A stretch of DNA of 64,000 bases from Pseudomonas sp. H1h (GCF_000633255.1 NZ_AYMJ01000031.1:557539-621538), one strand, 5' to 3'. Numbered from the stretch's first letter, positions 42,865 to 51,107 are shown. Numbers and translations are program-made. The notes: generated by a model from the letters alone, not told the origin.

Positions 42865-43440
42865 TCAGTGGCGATGCTCGCGAGTCACGCCGGCATCGAA
42901 TTGCGCGACGATCTGCTTCCAGCCAGCGGCCGACAGCGCGGTGTCGGTCAGTTCGGCGGGCGTCTGCAGATCGGCGGCGCGGTTGAGCCAGATGTCCGGC
43001 GCCGCATGGGCATCGGCGCTCAGCAGCATCACGAACGATCCCGCCACGGCCGGCGACTGGCTATGGCCGAAATAGGCGGTGTCCGCCAGCAACTGCCAGG
43101 CATGTCCACCACGGCTGACCGAACTGGCGTCCTGGGCGAACGGCGCAAAACCTTCCTCTGCCAGTGTGTGCGGGGTCGGCAGGGTTTGCTGCTCTTCGCG
43201 CAACAGGCGGATTTCGTCCAGGGTCACCCGCAGGTCGGCGTAGATGCCTTGCTCGGCGGCGCTGAGGTCGCGCCGGGCATCGAGCTGATGGCTGGCGACC
43301 GGCTGCGGTTCATGGGACACCCCGCGCCACGCCACCACCGAACCGGCAACCGCGAGGATCAACAGGCACAGCAGCAGGACGTTGAGGGTTTCATGGCCGG
43401 CGCCGGCCGGACGGACGACTTGCGTGGTGGGCGTACTCAT
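42865..43440 (-). CDS. fpvK: FpvK, membrane protein of the ferripyoverdine iron-release operon
   Basis: FpvK helps the FpvG reductase remove iron from pyoverdine, though its own chemistry is not defined. The 191-residue protein has one transmembrane helix near the N-terminus (TLNVLLLCLLILAVAGSVVAW) and a periplasmic region with long helical stretches (AAEQGIYADLRVTLDEIRLLREEQ) and a compact domain containing RGGHAWQLLADTAYFG. The ATG at 43440 overlaps the fpvJ stop by four bases. The name is from position between fpvJ and fpvC; the sequence alone would leave it hypothetical. Confidence 0.82.
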   Translation of the reverse strand: MSTPTTQVVRPAGAGHETLNVLLLCLLILAVAGSVVAWRGVSHEPQPVASHQLDARRDLSAAEQGIYADLRVTLDEIRLLREEQQTLPTPHTLAEEGFAPFAQDASSVSRGGHAWQLLADTAYFGHSQSPAVAGSFVMLLSADAHAAPDIWLNRAADLQTPAELTDTALSAAGWKQIVAQFDAGVTREHRH

Positions 43441-43778
43441 GGGGCCTCGATGTCTGCTTGGTCGATTTCCACGACGTGACCGGGGCCGGCGTCGAACAGC
43501 ACGTAAAACTCGGCGGCGGGTTTCTTGAAGGTCAGGCTCGAGTCGGCGCCGAGCTTGCCCGGCAGCAGAATGGTTTCGTCGTAACCGATCACGTCCAGAG
43601 TCACCCCGGGCGCGCCGCTGCCATCGGAAAAGCCGCCGGTGCATTTGATCTGCTCGGCATCGACGGCTTTGCATTCACACATCGGGTTGTGGGCCAGGGC
43701 GCCGGCGCTGAAACCGCTGCACAACAGCAGCAAGGCAGCGCGCAATCGCAGGCGGAAAGAGCGTTGAACGCGGTTCAT
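43437..43778 (-). CDS. fpvJ: FpvJ, small periplasmic protein of the ferripyoverdine iron-release operon
   Basis: The 113-residue protein has a signal peptide ending AGALA-HN and a mature domain that begins HNPMCECKAV and includes IKCTGGFSDGSGAPGVTLDVIGYD, followed by beta strands (SLTFKKPAAEFYVLFDAG). Three cysteines and the N-terminal histidine suggest metal or redox chemistry. Members of this family act with FpvG, H and K in reducing Fe(III)-pyoverdine in the periplasm. The ATG at 43778 overlaps the fpvH stop. The name is by synteny. Confidence 0.83.
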   Translation of the reverse strand: MNRVQRSFRLRLRAALLLLCSGFSAGALAHNPMCECKAVDAEQIKCTGGFSDGSGAPGVTLDVIGYDETILLPGKLGADSSLTFKKPAAEFYVLFDAGPGHVVEIDQADIEAP

Positions 43779-44317
43779 GGTTTGGCTCCTTGTTTGTTCA
43801 GCCAGGCAATGGTGGCGGGAGAGGCCCGGCGCAGCGGAATCGAGGCTTGATGCAGGCTGCCGTCCCAGCCTTCCATGGTGATCCACAGGTCGGCGTCGGC
43901 CTGGGTCTTTTCCGCCACCGGCAACTGCGCGCCCATGCGGTACGGCGTGCCGAAGAAAATCACCCCGGCGGCGCGCAGGCTGCGGGGCTTGCCGATGCGC
44001 AGGTAGGTGGCCTTGACCTGTTCGACGCAGGCGTCGCACAGGGCTGCATTGAAGTCCTTCATGTAACCGGCGGGGCCGTCGAGATGCGGCGCTTCGTTTC
44101 GCAGTTCGGCCAGGCGCAGGCTCCAGGGCCCGACCTGGATGTCACCGATCTGGTGCTCGCCGAGGCCGACATCGCCGCGAAACAGCGCAGCGTCGGCGAA
44201 GTACTTGGGCATGAAACCCAACGGAATCAGCAGCAGCAGCGCATTCAGATGAAAGCGCCATTTGTGCCAGAAGCGGCGCAGTGTGGACGGCTGGACAGTG
44301 CGGTTGGACGGGCTCAC
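43775..44317 (-). CDS. fpvH: FpvH, membrane-anchored protein of the ferripyoverdine iron-release operon
   Basis: The 180-residue protein has an N-terminal membrane anchor (FHLNALLLLIPLGFMP) and a periplasmic domain with the cysteine pair FNAALCDACVEQVK, which could bind a metal or form a disulfide, followed by strands IFFGTPYRM and LWITMEGWDGSLHQASIPL. It starts at a GTG with GGAGG upstream, overlapping the fpvG stop as GTGA. Its role with the FpvG reductase is known only at the genetic level in P. aeruginosa. The name is from operon order. Confidence 0.82.
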   Translation of the reverse strand: MSPSNRTVQPSTLRRFWHKWRFHLNALLLLIPLGFMPKYFADAALFRGDVGLGEHQIGDIQVGPWSLRLAELRNEAPHLDGPAGYMKDFNAALCDACVEQVKATYLRIGKPRSLRAAGVIFFGTPYRMGAQLPVAEKTQADADLWITMEGWDGSLHQASIPLRRASPATIAWLNKQGAKP

Positions 44318-45504
44318 AGGCTGACCTCCGCCGGTTCACGACTGACGCTGGTGCTGCGGGCTTTTTTACTCTCGCGCTTGAGCGCGTTGGCGGTGGCCAG
44401 CGCGGTGCGTTTGGTCCAGATCAACAGGCCGCTGAGCACCATCATGCTCAGCAACAGGCCGAAGAAGAACCAGATCAGCTTGATCCACAGGCCGCCGAAA
44501 TCACCGGTGTGCAACGGTCGCATCGACTCGGTGACGAACTCCAGCGAGGAGCGGTCGGAGATCAGCCGCGAGGCAGCCATGTCGCCGTTGTAAGGGTTGA
44601 GCGTGGCGGTCTGGAACATCAGCGGATACCAGCCGCGACCGCCGACACTCAGATGGCTGTAGGCGTTGCCCGGCAGGCTGATGAAGCTGACTTCCAGCCC
44701 GGGGATTTGCTGTTCGGCGATCTGCACCGCGCGATCCAGGCTGATCCGTGGCGGTGGCCCGGCGTCGGCCGACATTGGCACGTCTTCGCGGGCCATCGCC
44801 GGGATGATCGGCTCGGTGGTGATGGACACCTGGTTATCGAACAAAAACGCCTGAATCAGAAACCAGGTGCCGGTGATGGAAATCACGGCAATGAACCAGA
44901 TCGACCAGATGCCGCTCAGTCGATGGAAGTCCCCCCAGAAGATCCGGGCGCCGTGGCGAAAACGCAGCGTAGGCTTGAAAAAGCCTTTCCAGAAACGCTT
45001 GTAGACCACCAGCCCGGTGACCAGCGAGGCGAGCATCGGCAGGCCGAGAAACGACACCAGGTACCAGCCCCAGCTATAGCCGTTGGTGAACGGCACCAGC
45101 CACCAGCCGTGCAGGGCACGGGTGAATGCCTTGAAGTTGAAGTCCGGCGCCGGGCCCTGGATCGCGCCGGTGTACGGGTTGACGTACACCGTCTGCGCGC
45201 GGCCGTCGGGGTAGCTGACCTCGACGTCGAGGGCGAAATGCGACTCGTCGGGGCGGCTGATGCTTTGGACCAGTGTTTGCGGTTCGGCTTTCTTGATTGC
45301 GGCCAGCACTTGATCGTAACTGAGCAGCGGAGCGTCGTCCGCCGGTTGGCTGGCGCGCATTTGCGGGTTGGCCAGCCAGACGATCTCCTGGCTGACCACC
45401 GCCAGTGTGCCGGTGACACAGACGATCAGGACAAAAAACCAGATCGGCAGCGCGAGCCAGCTATGCACCAGGAACCACAGTTTGGAACGGGATTTCTTCG
45501 ACAT
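44314..45504 (-). CDS. fpvG: FpvG, PepSY-domain iron reductase for ferripyoverdine
   Basis: FpvG reduces Fe(III) bound to pyoverdine in the periplasm so that iron is released. The 396-residue protein is a PepSY-associated transmembrane protein: an N-terminal helix (LVHSWLALPIWFFVLIVCVTG, with the family's His), a periplasmic PepSY domain, TRALHGWWLVPFTNGYSWG, FWGDFHRLSGIWSIWFIAVISITG, a second PepSY domain (ISLDRAVQIAEQQIPGLEVSF) and a terminal helix with LHTGDFGGLWIKLIWFFFG. The repeated histidines on helices are consistent with heme or electron transfer. It is the first gene of the fpvGHJKCDEF operon. I found no PvdS box upstream on this strand. Confidence 0.92.
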   Translation of the reverse strand: MSKKSRSKLWFLVHSWLALPIWFFVLIVCVTGTLAVVSQEIVWLANPQMRASQPADDAPLLSYDQVLAAIKKAEPQTLVQSISRPDESHFALDVEVSYPDGRAQTVYVNPYTGAIQGPAPDFNFKAFTRALHGWWLVPFTNGYSWGWYLVSFLGLPMLASLVTGLVVYKRFWKGFFKPTLRFRHGARIFWGDFHRLSGIWSIWFIAVISITGTWFLIQAFLFDNQVSITTEPIIPAMAREDVPMSADAGPPPRISLDRAVQIAEQQIPGLEVSFISLPGNAYSHLSVGGRGWYPLMFQTATLNPYNGDMAASRLISDRSSLEFVTESMRPLHTGDFGGLWIKLIWFFFGLLLSMMVLSGLLIWTKRTALATANALKRESKKARSTSVSREPAEVSL

Positions 45505-45827
45505 GATTGCGCGTCTTGATTGCGATGAAAGGGCACGCGGCTACGGGCTTCGCAGCAAGGGTGACCCTGAAAGGCGCGGTCGTGGCTGTTGCCTACGCGA
45601 ACGGCCTGCATCTCTATAGGACGGATGAGCCGGGTAAATCCCGATGGCTTATATGAAAGTAAATGTTTCGCACTTCCCCCGGACACCACCAACCCTCCTA
45701 CAGGGGGCGTTCGGTGGCCAGGGGATCGAACACGATTCATGAACGCCGCTCTCACTTCCTGCCAATTGATGGCCGCCAACCGCTCCCTATGATGGAAATC
45801 ACCGGATTCCCCTGAGCGAGCGCCTTG
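45505..45827. other. Divergent promoter region between fpvG and leuC
   Basis: About 320 bases separate fpvG from the leuC paralogue. No PvdS box or Fur box was found on the fpvG strand: every TAAAT in this region is on the + strand and none has CGT 16 bases on. An AT-rich stretch at about 45630-45675 (CTTATATGAAAGTAAATG) could hold a sigma-70 promoter for fpvG. No gene, RNA or REP element is seen. Confidence 0.45.
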
Positions 45828-47246
45828 ATGAGCCCCAGAACCCTCTACGACAAACACATCGACTCGCACGCCGTGTGCCGCCTCGACGAGCAGGGCCATG
45901 TCCTGCTGTATATCGATCGTCAGGTGATCAACGAATACACCAGCCCCCAGGCCTTCAGCGGTTTGCGTGCAGCCGGGCGTCAGGTCTGGCGGCCGGGCAC
46001 GGCGCTGGCGGTGGTTGATCACGTCAACCCGACCACACCGTTGCGGGTCGCGGCGATGCCTGATGCGGGCGGTGCGCGGCAGGTGTCGTATCTGGCGGAA
46101 AACTGCCGGGACTTCGGTATCGAACTGCTGGACATCCTCGACAAGCGCCAAGGCATCGAGCATGTGATCGCCCCAGAGCAAGGCTTCATTCTGCCGGGGA
46201 TGGTCATCGCCGCCGGCGACAGCCACACCACCACCTACGGTGCGCTGGGGGCGTTCGGTTTCGGCATCGGCACCTCGGAGATCGAACACCTGCTGGCCTC
46301 GCAGACCCTGGTCTACAAACGCCTGAAAAGCATGCGCGTAACCGTCGACGGCGCGTTGGCGCCGGGCCTGACCTCCAAGGACGTGATCATGGCGCTGATC
46401 GGCCGCATCGGTGCCTCCGGTGCCAGCGGCTACGCCATCGAGTTCAGCGGTTCGACCATCGATGCCCTGAGCGTCGAAGCGCGCATGACCATTTGCAACA
46501 TGGCGGTCGAGGCCGGTGCGCGCGGTGCGTTCATGGCGCCGGACGAAAAAGTGTTTGCCTATCTCAAGGGCAAACCCCGAGCACCGCAGGGTGAACTCTG
46601 GGAACGCGGGTTGCAGAAGTGGCGTGAACTGCGCAGCGATCCCGGCGCCGTGTTCGACCGCGAAGTGCACCTCGACGCGAGCCTGCTGGAACCGATGGTC
46701 ACCTGGGGCACCAGCCCGGATCAGGCGGTAGCCATCGGCGCGCAAGTGCCGGACCCGCAAAGCATCGACGATCCGATCCTGCGTCAGGACATGCGCCGGG
46801 CCCTGCATTACATGGGCCTGGAACCGGGGATGGCGCTGCGCGATATCGTCATCAGCCATGCGTTCATTGGTTCCTGCACCAACGCGCGGATCGAGGATTT
46901 GCGCGACGCCGCCGCTGTCGTGCGCGGGAGGAGAGTGGCCGAACATGTGCGGGCGATGATCGTGCCCGGCTCCAGCGAAGTCCGCGCTCAGGCCGAGGTC
47001 GAAGGCCTGGCGCAGATCTTCATCGACGCCGGGTTTGAATGGCGCCAGTCCGGCTGCTCGATGTGCCTGGCGATGAACGATGACGTGCTGGCGCCCGGCG
47101 ACCGCTGCGCCTCCAGCACCAACCGCAATTTCGAAGGCCGGCAGGGTGCCGGAGCGCGCACCCACCTGATGAGTCCGGCGATGGTCGCCGCCGCCGCGAT
47201 CAGCGGCCACCTCACCGACATTCGTCACTTTGGAGAACGCCCATGA
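45828..47246 (+). CDS. leuC: LeuC-type (de)hydratase large subunit, probable second copy
   Basis: This 472-residue protein belongs to the aconitase/LeuC family and has the three cluster cysteines, one in SHAFIGSCTNAR and two in SGCSMCLAMND, plus AAGDSHTTTYGALGAFGFGIGTSE. It differs from canonical LeuC: the usual DHNVPT motif reads DHVNPTTP. The LeuB-leuD-leuC neighbourhood of leucine synthesis is absent; instead a leuD gene overlaps it by four bases and a LysR gene lies opposite. It may be the true isopropylmalate dehydratase or a paralogue acting on another C4-C6 hydroxy acid such as citramalate or malate. The ATG at 45828 is preferred to the TTG just before it. It is cytoplasmic and needs a 4Fe-4S cluster. 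Confidence 0.85.
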   Translation: MSPRTLYDKHIDSHAVCRLDEQGHVLLYIDRQVINEYTSPQAFSGLRAAGRQVWRPGTALAVVDHVNPTTPLRVAAMPDAGGARQVSYLAENCRDFGIELLDILDKRQGIEHVIAPEQGFILPGMVIAAGDSHTTTYGALGAFGFGIGTSEIEHLLASQTLVYKRLKSMRVTVDGALAPGLTSKDVIMALIGRIGASGASGYAIEFSGSTIDALSVEARMTICNMAVEAGARGAFMAPDEKVFAYLKGKPRAPQGELWERGLQKWRELRSDPGAVFDREVHLDASLLEPMVTWGTSPDQAVAIGAQVPDPQSIDDPILRQDMRRALHYMGLEPGMALRDIVISHAFIGSCTNARIEDLRDAAAVVRGRRVAEHVRAMIVPGSSEVRAQAEVEGLAQIFIDAGFEWRQSGCSMCLAMNDDVLAPGDRCASSTNRNFEGRQGAGARTHLMSPAMVAAAAISGHLTDIRHFGERP

Positions 47247-47857
47247 GCCTGCAACCCTTCACTCAGGTCAGCGGCCAGGCCGCGCCGCTGCTGGCGGCCA
47301 ACGTCGACACCGACGTGATCATGCCCAAGCAGTTTCTCAAGGGCATTGATCGTCAGGGACTGGATCGCGGGGTGTTTTTCGATCTGCGTTTTTTTGCCGA
47401 CGGTACGCCCAACCCTGAGTTCGTGTTGAACCAGCCGGCCTGGCAGGGTGCGAGCTTTCTGGTGGTCGGGCCGAATTTCGGCTGCGGCTCCAGCCGTGAA
47501 CACGCGGTGTGGGGGCTGCAGCAGTTGGGGATTCGCGCGCTGATCGGCAGCCGTTTCGCCGGGATCTTTTACGACAATTGCCAGCGCAACGGGGTGTTGC
47601 TGATCACCCTCGACGAGGCGCAGGTGCAGCGCATTGGCCGGCGGGTGAGTCAGCCGGAAAGTGCACGGCTCAGTATTGATCTGGAGGCGCAGCAGATCCG
47701 TCTGGCGGACGGCGAAGTGCTGGATTTCCAGATGGAGGGCTTGCGCAAAACCGCCCTGTTGCTGGGGCTGGATGCGATTGGCAGTACCTTGCAGCGGCGT
47801 GAACAGATCAAGGCGTTCGAGCGCGAACACCTGACCAACAACCCATGGCTTGCCTGA
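47243..47857 (+). CDS. leuD: LeuD-type (de)hydratase small subunit
   Basis: The 204-residue protein is the swivelling small subunit that pairs with the upstream LeuC-like protein. Family motifs are clear: AANVDTDVIMPKQFLKGI, VVGPNFGCGSSREHAVWGL and RFAGIFYDNCQRNGVLLI. The GCGSSREHA loop normally carries substrate-contacting residues. Its ATG overlaps the leuC stop (ATGA), so the two are translated together. The substrate of the pair is unresolved; see the leuC entry. Confidence 0.9.
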   Translation: MSLQPFTQVSGQAAPLLAANVDTDVIMPKQFLKGIDRQGLDRGVFFDLRFFADGTPNPEFVLNQPAWQGASFLVVGPNFGCGSSREHAVWGLQQLGIRALIGSRFAGIFYDNCQRNGVLLITLDEAQVQRIGRRVSQPESARLSIDLEAQQIRLADGEVLDFQMEGLRKTALLLGLDAIGSTLQRREQIKAFEREHLTNNPWLA

Positions 47858-47872
47858 CACAGTACCAACCTG

Positions 47873-47965
47873 TGTAGGCCTTCGCCTGCTCGCGATAGCG
47901 TCGTGTCAGTGAACATCATCATTGGCTGAATGACCGCCATCGCGAGCAGGCGAAGGCCTACAAGG
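47873..47965. repeat. REPIN (GTAGGCC variant) between leuD and lysR
   Basis: Two perfect 23-base arms, at 47874-47896 and 47939-47961, face each other across 42 bases. The outer part reads GTAGGCCTTCGCC rather than GTGGGAGCGAGCC, so this is a second REP type in the same genome. Confidence 0.94.
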
Positions 47966-47966
47966 G

Positions 47967-48881
47967 CTACAGTGAAAGATCCTTGAAATGCCCCTGCAAA
48001 AACTCCACACACGCCCGCAGCTTTCCGGAGTTGGCCAGCCGCGTCGGGTACACCGCCCAGACGTTGGCGCTCTGGCTGTAATCGGCCAGCACCGGCACCA
48101 ATCGGCCTTGTTCCAGCAACGGCTTCACATCCCACAATGAGCGCAGCAACACGCCACGTCCGTCGAGCGCCCATTGCAGGACGATCTCACCGTTGTTGGA
48201 CGACAGCGGCCCGCTGACCCGCACGCTTTCCTGCGCGCCGTCGCGATCCAGGTGCCAGATGCCGAATGCGTTGTCGCGCTCCTTGATCACCAGGCAGTCA
48301 TGCTGTTGCAAGTCGTCCAGCGTCTGCGGTGTACCGTGGCGTTGCAGGTATTCGGGCGCTGCGCACAGCACTCGGCGATTGCTCACCAGTTGCCGGCCGA
48401 TGTGCTGGCCGGGCAGGTCATCGCCGACGCGGATTTCCAGATCGAAGCCTTCGTTGACGATGTCCACCGCGCGGTCGAACAGATCGAGGCGAATCTGCAA
48501 TTGCGGGTGACGTTCGGCCAGCAGCGAAACGGCGGGCGCCACGTGATTGCGGCCAAAGCCGAAACTGCTGCAGATGTGCAGGCGCCCGCGCGGGCTGTCG
48601 TGGGCGTCGGCGAGGTCGTCGCGCAGTTGCTGAAAGTCATCGAGGATGCGCAAGGCCCAGCGCTGCACCCGCTCACCGTCCTCGGTCAAAGACACGCGGC
48701 GACTGGTGCGGTGCAGCAGGCGGGTACCGAGGGTCGATTCGAGAATCTGGATGCGTTTGCTGACGTAGGCCGGGGACAGGCCCAGCTCGTCGGCGGCGGC
48801 CGCGAAACCGTTCTTGCGGATCACCGTCAACAGCACGCGCAGGTCTTCGGGCAGGGGCACGGGTTCTTGGTTCTGGGACAT
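47967..48881 (-). CDS. LysR-family transcriptional regulator
   Basis: The 304-residue protein has an N-terminal winged helix-turn-helix (LRVLLTVIRKNGFAAAADELGLSPAYVSKRIQILESTLGTRLLHRTSRRVSLT is the region; key residues Ala, Ser-Pro and Arg are present) and a LysR substrate-binding domain (RLHICSSFGFGRNHVAPAV, LEIRVGDDLPGQHIGRQLV). It converges on leuCD with a REPIN between, and is next to the dehalogenase-like gene. Regulation of leuCD or the dehalogenase is plausible but not shown. The ATG at 48881 is preferred over upstream in-frame starts that lack the usual length; no strong ribosome binding site is seen. Confidence 0.87.
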   Translation of the reverse strand: MSQNQEPVPLPEDLRVLLTVIRKNGFAAAADELGLSPAYVSKRIQILESTLGTRLLHRTSRRVSLTEDGERVQRWALRILDDFQQLRDDLADAHDSPRGRLHICSSFGFGRNHVAPAVSLLAERHPQLQIRLDLFDRAVDIVNEGFDLEIRVGDDLPGQHIGRQLVSNRRVLCAAPEYLQRHGTPQTLDDLQQHDCLVIKERDNAFGIWHLDRDGAQESVRVSGPLSSNNGEIVLQWALDGRGVLLRSLWDVKPLLEQGRLVPVLADYSQSANVWAVYPTRLANSGKLRACVEFLQGHFKDLSL

Positions 48882-48940
48882 GTTGGCACGGGCACTGGCG
48901 GCACAAGCCGCCAGCATAGCATCGGCAGGCAAGGCTCGAT

Positions 48941-49816
48941 TCAGCGCAGGAAATCCAGGGCTTCGGCGAGCAGCAGATCAGGCACTTCCTCGGCCAGATA
49001 ATGCCCGGCGGGCAGTGCTTTACCGCTGACATCGGTTGCCACTTGCTGCCATTCGCGCAGCGGTTCGAAGCAACGTCCGACCGTGCCTTCGGCGCCCCAC
49101 AGCACGCGCAGCGGCAGATGCAGCTGATGGCCGGCGGCGATGTCGGCGCGGTCATGTTCAAGGTCGATGGCGGCGCTGGCGCGGTAGTCTTCGCAAATGC
49201 CCCGGGCGCTGCCGGGACGTCGCAGGCAGCGCAGGTATTCGCTGAACGCGGGCTCGGTGAACGGTGTGAGCCCGGCGCTGCGGCTGCCCATGACGCTGCG
49301 CAGATAGGCTTCGGGATCGGCCTCGATCAAGGTTTCCGGCAATGGCGCCGGGCGGATCAGGAAGAACCAGTGCCAATAGGCACGGGCGAAGGCTTCGTTG
49401 GTCTGCGTGTACATCGACAGAGTCGGGGCGATGTCGAGCAGCATCATCCGCTGCACGGCAGTTGGGTGGTCGAGGGCCAGGCGATGGGCGACCCGGGCGC
49501 CACGGTCGTGGGCCAGCACCGAGAACTGCGCGAAACCCAGCGCATGCATCAGCTCGACGTTGTCCCTGGCCATTTCACGTTTTGAATAGTTACGGTGCTG
49601 CTCATCGGCGGCGGGCCGGCTGCTGTCGCCATAACCGCGCAGGTCGGCGGCGACCACGGTGAAGTGCCCGGCCAGTTGCTCGGCAAGCTTGTGCCAGATC
49701 ACGTGGGTCTGTGGGTGACCGTGCAACAGCAACAGGCCCGGGCCGCTGCCGCCGAGGCGGTAGGCGATGTCGATGCCGTTGACGTGGCGCTGGTCTTTGC
49801 AAAATCCGGCAAACAT
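48941..49816 (-). CDS. Haloacetate dehalogenase-like alpha/beta hydrolase
   Basis: The 291-residue protein has an alpha/beta hydrolase fold with aspartate nucleophile in LAHDRGARVAHRLALDHP (Asp104, Arg105, Arg108), the cap motif YWHWFFLIRPAPLPETL, SRSAGLTPF, GICEDYRASAAIDLEHD and the histidine in LPAGHYLAEEVPD. These closely match fluoroacetate dehalogenases, in which the two arginines hold the carboxylate and the Trp/His/Tyr group binds fluoride; here Tyr and His-Trp are kept in YWHWF. So a defluorinating haloacid hydrolase is the best guess. ATG at 49816 follows AAAGGAT; upstream starts are rejected. It is cytoplasmic. The LysR gene lies 59 bases downstream on the same strand. Confidence 0.85.
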   Translation of the reverse strand: MFAGFCKDQRHVNGIDIAYRLGGSGPGLLLLHGHPQTHVIWHKLAEQLAGHFTVVAADLRGYGDSSRPAADEQHRNYSKREMARDNVELMHALGFAQFSVLAHDRGARVAHRLALDHPTAVQRMMLLDIAPTLSMYTQTNEAFARAYWHWFFLIRPAPLPETLIEADPEAYLRSVMGSRSAGLTPFTEPAFSEYLRCLRRPGSARGICEDYRASAAIDLEHDRADIAAGHQLHLPLRVLWGAEGTVGRCFEPLREWQQVATDVSGKALPAGHYLAEEVPDLLLAEALDFLR

Positions 49817-49928
49817 CGGGCTGATCCTTTTTTCAGTCGTTGTCGGCATGCTGAAAGTGTTTGCGTTCGGGAGCAACAGGCGCAGCGTGGTGTGGTGGTT
49901 CATGAAGTGTGATGTGTCCGCACTGGCC

Positions 49929-50026
49929 CCTTCGCGAGCAAGCCCGCTCCCACAGTGTTCTGCTGTTTGACCACGATAGTGTTCACACCAGAGATCCCTG
50001 TGGGAGCGGGCTTGCTCGCGAAGAGG
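49929..50026. repeat. REPIN between dehalogenase and VOC genes
   Basis: Inverted pair: TTCGCGAGCAAGCCCGCTCCCAC on the left and GTGGGAGCGGGCTTGCTCGCGAA on the right, perfect complements about 45 bases apart. Confidence 0.95.
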
Positions 50027-50047
50027 CCGGTCAAGACACTGAAGGTC

Positions 50048-50506
50048 TCAACCCTGACTGAACATCTCGATCGCCCGCTGCTTGATCTGCTCTTCGGTCA
50101 GATCTTCCTTGCGCGTAGCCAGGAACCACAGATGTCCATACGGATCCTTCAGCGTCCCGCTGCGGTCACCATAAAACTGATCCTTGACCTCGGACACCGC
50201 CTTGGCCCCGGCATCCAGCGCCCGTTGAAAGGACTTGTCGACATCGGTGACATACAAATGCAGACCGACCGACACGGCGTTGTCCGGACCGCTCAATGGC
50301 CCCTGGTCGCAGGGCGTGCCGAGCATGATTGCGCTGTCGCCAATGCGCAGTTCGGCGTGGCCGATGCGGCCGTCCGGCATGTCGAGGCGCATGACGACCG
50401 TGGCGCCGAAGGCTTTTTTATAGAATTCGATGGCTTCGGCGGCCTTGAGGATGCCGAGGTACGGGGTAATGCTGTGATACCCCTCGGGAATGGGTTTGAC
50501 GCTCAT
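50048..50506 (-). CDS. VOC (glyoxalase/PhnB-like) domain protein
   Basis: The 152-residue protein is a vicinal-oxygen-chelate fold member of the PhnB/YdcJ kind: HSITPYLGILKAAEAIEFYKKAFGA, MPDGRIGHAELRIGDSAIMLG, VGLHLYVTDVDKSFQRALDAGAKAV and DQFYGDRSGTLKDPYGHLWFLATRKEDL. It is cytoplasmic. The family includes enzymes and antibiotic-resistance proteins of several kinds, and no substrate can be assigned here. GGGAGAAC precedes the ATG at 50506; the longer frame to 50656 overlaps soxR and is not used. Confidence 0.88.
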   Translation of the reverse strand: MSVKPIPEGYHSITPYLGILKAAEAIEFYKKAFGATVVMRLDMPDGRIGHAELRIGDSAIMLGTPCDQGPLSGPDNAVSVGLHLYVTDVDKSFQRALDAGAKAVSEVKDQFYGDRSGTLKDPYGHLWFLATRKEDLTEEQIKQRAIEMFSQG

Positions 50507-50612
50507 GACGTTCTCCCTGTTCTTTGTTTTGCGAGGTGTGGGGCTCCACCGGATTTGTGGAAGATTCACTATAGAACTGTCTGCGCAACGAGGATTTTTG
50601 CCCGACGAGCAG

Positions 50613-51062
50613 TCAGCCGAGGAAATGCGCGCCTGGCCCCTGTTCACCGAGCACATCGCCCTGATTGCGCAACGGGCAGGCCTCCATCGACAGGCAGCCG
50701 CAGCCGATGCAACCGGTGAGCCGATCGCGCAACAGGGTCAACTGATTGATCCGCTCATCGAGTTCGCGTCGCCACTGCTCGGACAGGACTTTCCAGTCCG
50801 CCGCGGTCGGCGCGCGATCGTCCGGGAGCATCTTCAACGCCTCGCCAATCTCCGCCAGCGGAATGCCCAGCCGTTGCGCGACCTTGATCAGCGCCACTCG
50901 ACGCAAGACTTCCCGTGGATAGCGGCGTTGATTGCCGGCATTGCGCTGGCTCTTGATCAGGCCCTTGGCTTCGTAAAAGTGCAGGGCGGTGACTGCCACG
51001 CCGCTGCGCGCGGCGACTTCGCCCACGGTGAGCTGCTTGTGCAGGGTTTCATTGGTGATCAT
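50613..51062 (-). CDS. soxR: Redox-sensitive transcriptional activator SoxR
   Basis: SoxR is a MerR-family 2Fe-2S regulator that is activated by redox-cycling compounds such as phenazines. The 149-residue protein has the DNA-binding domain (LTVGEVAARSGVAVTALHFYEAKGLI, RRYPREVLRRVALIKVAQRLGI), a dimer helix and the cluster motif CIGCGCLSMEAC with four cysteines. In Pseudomonas it activates a small set of efflux and monooxygenase genes rather than soxS. A SoxR box in the divergent region fits the promoter of the monooxygenase on the other strand. ATG at 51062 is chosen over TTG at 51068. Confidence 0.95.
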   Translation of the reverse strand: MITNETLHKQLTVGEVAARSGVAVTALHFYEAKGLIKSQRNAGNQRRYPREVLRRVALIKVAQRLGIPLAEIGEALKMLPDDRAPTAADWKVLSEQWRRELDERINQLTLLRDRLTGCIGCGCLSMEACPLRNQGDVLGEQGPGAHFLG

Positions 51063-51076
51063 TGGCAAAATGACTC

Positions 51077-51107
51077 TTGACCTTGACTTAACTAGAGGTT
51101 TTACCCT
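51077..51107 (+). promoter_or_regulatory. SoxR-controlled promoter with SoxR box
   Basis: TTGACC, a 19-base spacer and TACCCT form a promoter with the unusually long spacer typical of MerR-family targets. Inside it, ACCTTGACTTAACTAGAGGTT is close to the SoxR dyad CCTCAAGTTAACTTGAGG. Confidence 0.78.

Noticed and set aside
45505..45827. PvdS box for fpvG
   Set aside because: No TAAAT-N16-CGT could be found on the - strand here; + strand TAAAT sequences lack a CGT at the right distance.
45426..47228. A 600-codon frame opposite leuC
   Set aside because: Shadow of leuC; LeuC motifs on the + strand are unambiguous.
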